Origin: DATAYF01 sp036272735
GTDB taxonomy: Bacteria > Chloroflexota > Ktedonobacteria > Ktedonobacterales > Ktedonobacteraceae
DNA: 10,624 nt
NCBI GenBank assembly: GCA_036272735.1
Contig: DATAYF010000526.1
Location: forward strand, 1 to 10,624
Direction: 5' to 3'
Position numbers and translations under genes: made by a program. Position 1 is the stretch's first letter, and the number at the start of each line of letters is the position of its first letter. Shown piece by piece: positions 7,541 through 10,624 of the stretch. The notes beneath the pieces were generated by a model, which worked only from the letters and a program-made list of their open reading frames with translations, made no database searches and was not told the origin of the DNA.

Positions 7541-7568
7541 AATATAACGATAGTGTGATGCGTACAAC
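7541..7568 (-). promoter_or_regulatory. Candidate promoter for TIR-kinase
   Basis: On the minus strand GTTGTA (7568-7563), a 16-base spacer and TATATT (7546-7541) lie about 40 bases before the TIR start codon. The -10 is close to consensus and the -35 is poor. If real, it would drive both the TIR and kinase genes. Confidence 0.3.
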
Positions 7569-7713
7569 TTCAAAATATGTTAGAGTGACAACTCCCTGGG
7601 TTAAGATCAAAAGCTTCTCAGGAGATTTACACTTCCTAATCAATCAGAAGCCGAAGGACATTTCTTGCACCATTTACAGGAGTGCCATTGTTCCTCTAAG
7701 ATCTTCTTGACGT

Positions 7714-7788
7714 TATGTAGACAGTCGATGAAGATAGTTTATACCACATACCTTAAGTATGGAGACAAATTCCCAACTTGTCTACATA
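7714..7788. repeat. 10-bp inverted repeat in the divergent region
   Basis: TATGTAGACA (7714-7723) is perfectly complemented by TGTCTACATA (7779-7788) with 55 bases between. Inside lies a smaller AGACAA/TTGTCT pair (7763-7768 with 7778-7783) and the near-palindrome CATACCTTAAGTATG. The shared AGACA core recurs at about 7829. This is a candidate operator for a dimeric regulator of the divergent promoters; the role is inferred. Confidence 0.4.
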
Positions 7789-8121
7789 CTCGCGAATAGT
7801 CCTGTGTTGGCTGGTATATTTGGGCCTATAGACAGGATATGGCGGCCAGCGACTCACTTAAACCTGATATCCGGCTGGCTCCATTGGAAAGTGAGATCTC
7901 ACCTTCAACTTGTTTCGCTTTTGGTCGCTTAAAAAGAAGAGACGGTACCAGTTTCGCAAACACCAATAATCCCTTGCTCGCCTGTGCCATTACTGATACA
8001 ATAAAGTTCAAAAACTGCTAAGGCATTTTCTGCCTACTCTCATATACATTCCCTTGTCCCAAAAAACGTGCATTTTTCATTATTTCTAGGATTTTGATGA
8101 AGAGGAGTATGTTGAGAAGCT

Positions 8122-8346
8122 ATGGAACAATATCTACAGCCAGCAACGAGACTTACACCGGCTCTGGTAATTTACCTTATAGACGCGAGCGCATCGATGA
8201 ATGATCCTTGTGGGCCCAGGCTAGCAACGAGCAAAATAGACCTGGTCAATGCGACACTGCACGAAGGCATCAAAGCGATGGTTTTGCGTTCAATGAGGGA
8301 CTCAAGAAGAATTAACTATCCCGGAAAGCAGGCGGAGAACACCTGA
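8122..8346 (+). pseudogene. von Willebrand A (vWA) domain protein, 5' fragment cut by an IS
   Basis: About 65 native residues remain. They contain the first strand and metal-binding motif of a vWA domain, LVIYLIDASASM (15-26). This has the DxSxS pattern (D21, S23, S25) that binds Mg2+ in the MIDAS site. It continues with KIDLVNATLHEGIKAMVLRS (38-57), the usual first helix. Such domains normally span about 170-200 residues. Here the frame runs into the IS left end near 8317 and stops after 9 foreign codons. An in-frame TGA at 8113-8115 fixes the ATG as the start, preceded by purine-rich sequence. The remaining vWA strands, including the later MIDAS Thr and Asp, are not found beyond the IS, so the protein is non-functional. 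In relatives, vWA proteins often sit beside kinases and TIR or FHA proteins, and that fits the neighbours here. Confidence 0.75.
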
Positions 8347-8815
8347 TATCCACGAACCACTTTTCCAGGGAAGGCAATCGCTGAAGCTGGGTTTCTACGG
8401 TGTCCATTGCTTCTTTGGTCAATTTGACCCCGGTCTGATAGGTGGTCGTCACCAGTTCGACCACAGGATGTCTCCCCTTCCAGGTCATAGTCCTTGCATA
8501 CTGGATCACAGTATCTACCGAATCGAGCAAGGAGCCATTCCAGTGCTGTTCTAAAATTCCCCAGCAGCGCTCGATGAGGTTATACTTACTATGGTACGGC
8601 GGATAATACGCCAAACGTATCGTGATATGATAGCGCTGCACAAACTCCACAAGGCGCTGCATAAACTGGGTACGCCGACTGTGGTTCTCCGGGCCGTTGT
8701 CCAGATTGATGAGCAGGGTTGTGATGTGGGAGAAGCGTCCTTTAACGGTCTCCCACCAGTCGACTAAACGATCTACCAGACAATCGCTGGTGACTTTGGA
8801 GATCACACCGTAGAA
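8312..8815 (-). CDS. ISAzo13-like transposase, C-terminal part (second frame)
   Basis: This frame holds the rest of the catalytic core. The second Asp is in LINLDNGPEN and the Glu is in KYNLIERCWGILE, the usual arrangement in ISAzo13 and IS630-related DDE transposases. Read back from its GTG at 8806, the frame continues as FYGVISKVTSD. That reads on naturally from the LPASDEVF end of the first frame, so the two frames form one protein of about 400 residues. It needs a -1 shift, or one extra T, at the T run of 8814-8819. A free-standing protein starting at the GTG is possible but would lack the first catalytic Asp and the DNA-binding part. Confidence 0.8.
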   Translation of the reverse strand, partial: FYGVISKVTSDCLVDRLVDWWETVKGRFSHITTLLINLDNGPENHSRRTQFMQRLVEFVQRYHITIRLAYYPPYHSKYNLIERCWGILEQHWNGSLLDSVDTVIQYARTMTWKGRHPVVELVTTTYQTGVKLTKEAMDTVETQLQRLPSLEKWFVDIRCSPPAFRDS

Positions 8816-9525
8816 AAAACTTCATCGGAGGCTGGCAAGAAAATGCCCACTGGCGTCACCGCAGCAGTTGGCTGAAAGTCATGGTCGGCGGCCTTGGTTG
8901 GCACGCGGCTCTTCCCTCCTCGTGCAAAAAGGCCGACCTTGACCGTAGCCTTGGCGTCCATTGAGATCCGTAAGACATCCGAAGCTTCATCTACCTCTTC
9001 ATTCCTGTGCTTTATTTGGGCAAAGATGGCATCGGTTTGGGGCATTTTTTTTTGGGGTTGACTCTTCGCCACCTTTTTCGGATAATACCCCAACTCGTTC
9101 AGTTTGGTTGCGATCGTCTCCGCCGTGGGCAATTCGTCATCACGGTAGCCGAACGTTCCGATCAACTGGCGACGTACTTCTGTTGCCGTCAGGCGAGTGT
9201 ACAGACGATTGGTGCGAAACTGGGGGTCTGCTTGACTCTGTCCATCCACGATGGCAGTAATATCCTTGAGCAAGTTGGGCAAATGCTCATCACTGCGCTT
9301 GCGGCCCCGTAACGAGAACGCATCGATGCAGACGATCCCATGCTCCAGTTCGTGCTGCCCTTTGCGAATAGTCCCACGATTCCATCCCAACTCCCGTTCT
9401 GCCAGGCGTTGACCTCCTGTTCCCAAGGCGCGTACTGCCCGTGCTAGAAACAAGCGGCGTGCGCTGCCTTTCAGGGGCTTCGCCGTCTCTATGAACAACT
9501 CTTTGACTTTCCCCACCAGTTCCAT
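8803..9525 (-). CDS. ISAzo13-like transposase, N-terminal part (first frame)
   Basis: This frame has 240 residues. The first 150 contain helix-turn-helix-like DNA-binding sequence, for example RLAERELGWNRGTIRKG (40-56), and a second helical region with TATEVRRQLIG (113-123). The first catalytic Asp is in RISMDAKATVKVG (186-198). GGGAGG 7 bases before the ATG is a strong ribosome binding site. The frame ends with TGA at 8805-8803, just after a run of six T, and overlaps the second frame by 4 bases. An A9 run (minus strand, complement of the T9 near 9045-9053) encodes Lys-Lys within the gene and is still in frame. The protein cuts and joins the IS ends only if the two frames are expressed as one. 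Confidence 0.82.
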   Translation of the reverse strand: MELVGKVKELFIETAKPLKGSARRLFLARAVRALGTGGQRLAERELGWNRGTIRKGQHELEHGIVCIDAFSLRGRKRSDEHLPNLLKDITAIVDGQSQADPQFRTNRLYTRLTATEVRRQLIGTFGYRDDELPTAETIATKLNELGYYPKKVAKSQPQKKMPQTDAIFAQIKHRNEEVDEASDVLRISMDAKATVKVGLFARGGKSRVPTKAADHDFQPTAAVTPVGIFLPASDEVFSTV

Positions 9526-9563
9526 ACTTCTGCCTCCCAGAGCTTTTTGGGCTACCGTATATC

Positions 9564-9639
9564 ATGGTCGTCTTCGGAACAGCGGAACGTGTTCACTACC
9601 AGGAGCGTGCTTTCGTTCTGCTGTTCCGAAGACGATCAT
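9564..9639. repeat. 26-bp inverted repeat with 24-base loop
   Basis: Left arm 9564-9589 (begins ATGGTCGTCTTCGG) and right arm 9614-9639 (ends CCGAAGACGATCAT) match at 24 of 26 positions. Both mismatches become G-U pairs in RNA read from the plus strand but A-C mismatches on the minus strand. It lies between the IS right end and the next hairpin. It could be a small non-autonomous repeat, an RNA structure or a transcription barrier. Confidence 0.8.
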
Positions 9640-9646
9640 CATCTCA

Positions 9647-9698
9647 AGACCATTCAAAACTGGGTGCTGGCTCTCCAGCACCCAGTTTTGAATGGTCT
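9647..9698. terminator. Perfect 24-bp hairpin downstream of the SIS gene
   Basis: The arms at 9647-9670 and 9675-9698 are exact reverse complements around a CTCT loop. Each arm carries the sequence CATTCAAAACTGGGTGCTGG or its complement. On the minus strand it starts 18 bases after the SIS-gene stop. No T tract follows it, so it is not a classic Rho-independent terminator. Termination, mRNA 3'-end protection or a dispersed palindromic repeat are all possible. Confidence 0.55.
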
Positions 9699-9716
9699 CC
9701 TGCCACTGCAACTCTT

Positions 9717-10624
9717 CTACAACTGCACGAGTTTCATTGCTTGGGCGAAGTGTGGGTCTTCCAGGCGGAAGCCGTCGGGATTGGTACCACGTGCCAGCGC
9801 GAGATGGTAACTCAAGAGTTGTAGCGGGATCAGGCAGGTAAGCGCTGTAAATGGTTCGGGGACAGGTGGGACATTGCACACGCCTCCCGCAACCTGTTGG
9901 ATGGTACCGTCGCTGACGACGATGGAGGGTGCGCCAACCGCCTTGATCATGGCCGCTAGTTCGAGGACGCGGATCTGGGCTGGACCGCGAGGAGCGATGA
10001 GGATGAAGAGATCCTCCGGCTCGACACACTGGAATGGACCGTGCAACATGGCCTCAACCGCCATACCCTCGGCCTGGAGATACGAGGTCTCCTTGATCTT
10101 GAGCGCAATCTCTGGAGCTGTGATGCCGGCTGGTCCGCCACCTACAATCCAGATACGGCGGTGCTTCAGATGAGCGTTTGCCAGATCTGCCATCCACCCG
10201 TCTGTCTCCAGGCAGCTTCGTAAGATGACGGGGAACTCTTCTTGCAGGAAGGTAGGCATGTGGGGCTGCTGCCCGAGTACTTCGGCCAGGCAGGACAGCG
10301 CGGCGATGGCACCAGTGTAGCTGACCGTGTGCGCCGAGGATTTATCCTGCTCGGTTGTCTTGATGGTGACGTCAGCGTACTGCATAATGCTGGGGGTACC
10401 CTCGCCTGTGATGAGCAAGGTATAGCAGCCAGCTTCTCTGGCGCGTTTGATGGCCTCCAGGCTGTAGCATTTGTTACCGCGGTGACTGATGACGATCACA
10501 CAATCCCTGGCACTCAGATCGGGGCCGTAGAGGGCAAAATCGAACGAGTGCATCGCCCGGGTGCGTACCGCTCCACTGTAATGCCTGAACAGATGGTAGC
10601 CTACCACGGCTGCGTGGAACGAGG
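9717..10624 (-). CDS. SIS-domain sugar isomerase/deaminase, GlmS-like, 5' end outside the window
   Basis: At least 302 residues and the stop codon are present, and the frame is open to the window edge. It reads SFHAAVVGYHLFRHYSG just inside the border, a typical early part of the first SIS domain, so the true start lies beyond. The GTG at 10607 is internal. Domain one has VIVISHRGNKCYSLEAIKRA and LLITGEGT. Domain two has IWIVGGGPAGITAPEIALKI and the hallmark QAEGMAVEAMLHGPFQ. The C-terminal GTNPDGFRLEDP closes the fold as in GlmS-type proteins. These domains bind phosphosugars and interconvert or deaminate keto and amino sugars such as glucosamine 6-phosphate. A glutaminase part would be needed for true GlmS activity and cannot be judged here. 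The gene sits past the IS and hairpins and is probably unrelated to the signalling block. Confidence 0.85.
   Translation of the reverse strand, partial: SFHAAVVGYHLFRHYSGAVRTRAMHSFDFALYGPDLSARDCVIVISHRGNKCYSLEAIKRAREAGCYTLLITGEGTPSIMQYADVTIKTTEQDKSSAHTVSYTGAIAALSCLAEVLGQQPHMPTFLQEEFPVILRSCLETDGWMADLANAHLKHRRIWIVGGGPAGITAPEIALKIKETSYLQAEGMAVEAMLHGPFQCVEPEDLFILIAPRGPAQIRVLELAAMIKAVGAPSIVVSDGTIQQVAGGVCNVPPVPEPFTALTCLIPLQLLSYHLALARGTNPDGFRLEDPHFAQAMKLVQL

Larger units (their letters stand above)
7501..8121. other. Divergent intergenic region between the TIR gene and the vWA remnant
   Basis: These 621 bases are AT-rich at both edges and hold no convincing gene. Two opposing frames of about 60 codons (plus 7839-8021, minus 7826-8011) have poor start signals and no recognisable motif. 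Contents seen are a possible promoter for the TIR gene (7541-7568), a 10-base inverted repeat (7714-7723 with 7779-7788) and a possible plus-strand promoter before the vWA gene. The last is TTGTCC, an 18-base spacer and CATTAT, about 40-70 bases before its ATG. The layout suits two divergent, possibly co-regulated transcripts. Confidence 0.5.
8312..9555 (-). mobile_element. ISAzo13-like insertion sequence
   Basis: An element of about 1.24 kb contains a split DDE transposase and little else. Candidate imperfect terminal inverted repeats are TATCCCGGAAAGC (8317-8329) and, on the minus strand at 9554-9542, TAGCCCAAAAAGC. They match at 10 of 13 positions. The left repeat almost touches the transposase stop at 8312. 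No direct target duplication was recognised flanking these ends, so the exact borders are uncertain. The family name is from remembered similarity of the transposase, not from a search. Confidence 0.65.

Noticed and set aside
7826..8011. 61-codon minus-strand frame in the divergent region
   Set aside because: It starts with TTG after a nearby stop and has no ribosome binding site; an internal ATG is no better. It could be a gene relic but nothing identifies it.
7839..8021. 60-codon plus-strand frame in the divergent region
   Set aside because: An AGGA sits too close to its ATG and there is no motif or hydrophobic segment to support it.
7714..8345. CRISPR array or phage att site
   Set aside because: There are no regularly spaced repeats, and no integrase gene or tRNA-end duplication is visible.
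9564..9824. 86-codon plus-strand frame through the two hairpins
   Set aside because: It runs through inverted repeats and then antisense to the SIS gene, and it does not read as the missing vWA sequence.

Overview
The window looks like accessory chromosome from a Gram-positive-like, mid-GC bacterium, most plausibly a Ktedonobacteria-type member of the Chloroflexota. That assignment is inference. It rests on the mix of an ECF sigma factor with a zinc-ribbon tail, a membrane Ser/Thr kinase ending in a peptidoglycan-binding domain, a TIR protein, a von Willebrand A (vWA) protein and an ISAzo13-like transposase. No rRNA or tRNA gene and no CRISPR array was seen. Nearly all genes read on the minus strand, so the description below runs from high to low coordinates within each block.

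Right edge (about 9717-10624): the 3' part of a GlmS-like SIS-domain sugar-phosphate isomerase or deaminase gene enters from outside the window. Just downstream of its stop are two large hairpins, one a perfect 24-bp stem and one a 26-bp stem with two mismatches. Next comes an ISAzo13-like insertion sequence (about 8312-9555) whose transposase is split into two frames at a run of six T. The IS interrupts a plus-strand vWA gene (8122-about 8316) after about 65 codons. The rest of that gene is not found beyond the IS, so the IS also marks a rearrangement or deletion junction.

Signalling block (5054-8121): a 621-base divergent intergenic region separates the vWA remnant from a minus-strand TIR-domain gene. 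The TIR gene is followed by a transmembrane Ser/Thr kinase gene. TIR, kinase and the former vWA gene look like parts of one signalling or conflict module. The TIR lacks the usual catalytic glutamate position, so an adaptor role is more likely than NADase activity.

Regulation, export and modification block (237-4887): an ECF sigma factor with a C-terminal extension carrying two CxxC-pair sets overlaps an MFS exporter gene by ATGA. An AraC-type regulator with a DUF6597-like N-terminus follows, and then a class I SAM-dependent O-methyltransferase. The order sigma-exporter-regulator-methyltransferase suggests a small-molecule resistance or tailoring unit. A candidate internal promoter before the AraC gene and a 176-base gap before the methyltransferase argue against one simple transcript. 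Downstream of the methyltransferase (1-236) are several nested hairpins, one of which can serve as its terminator.
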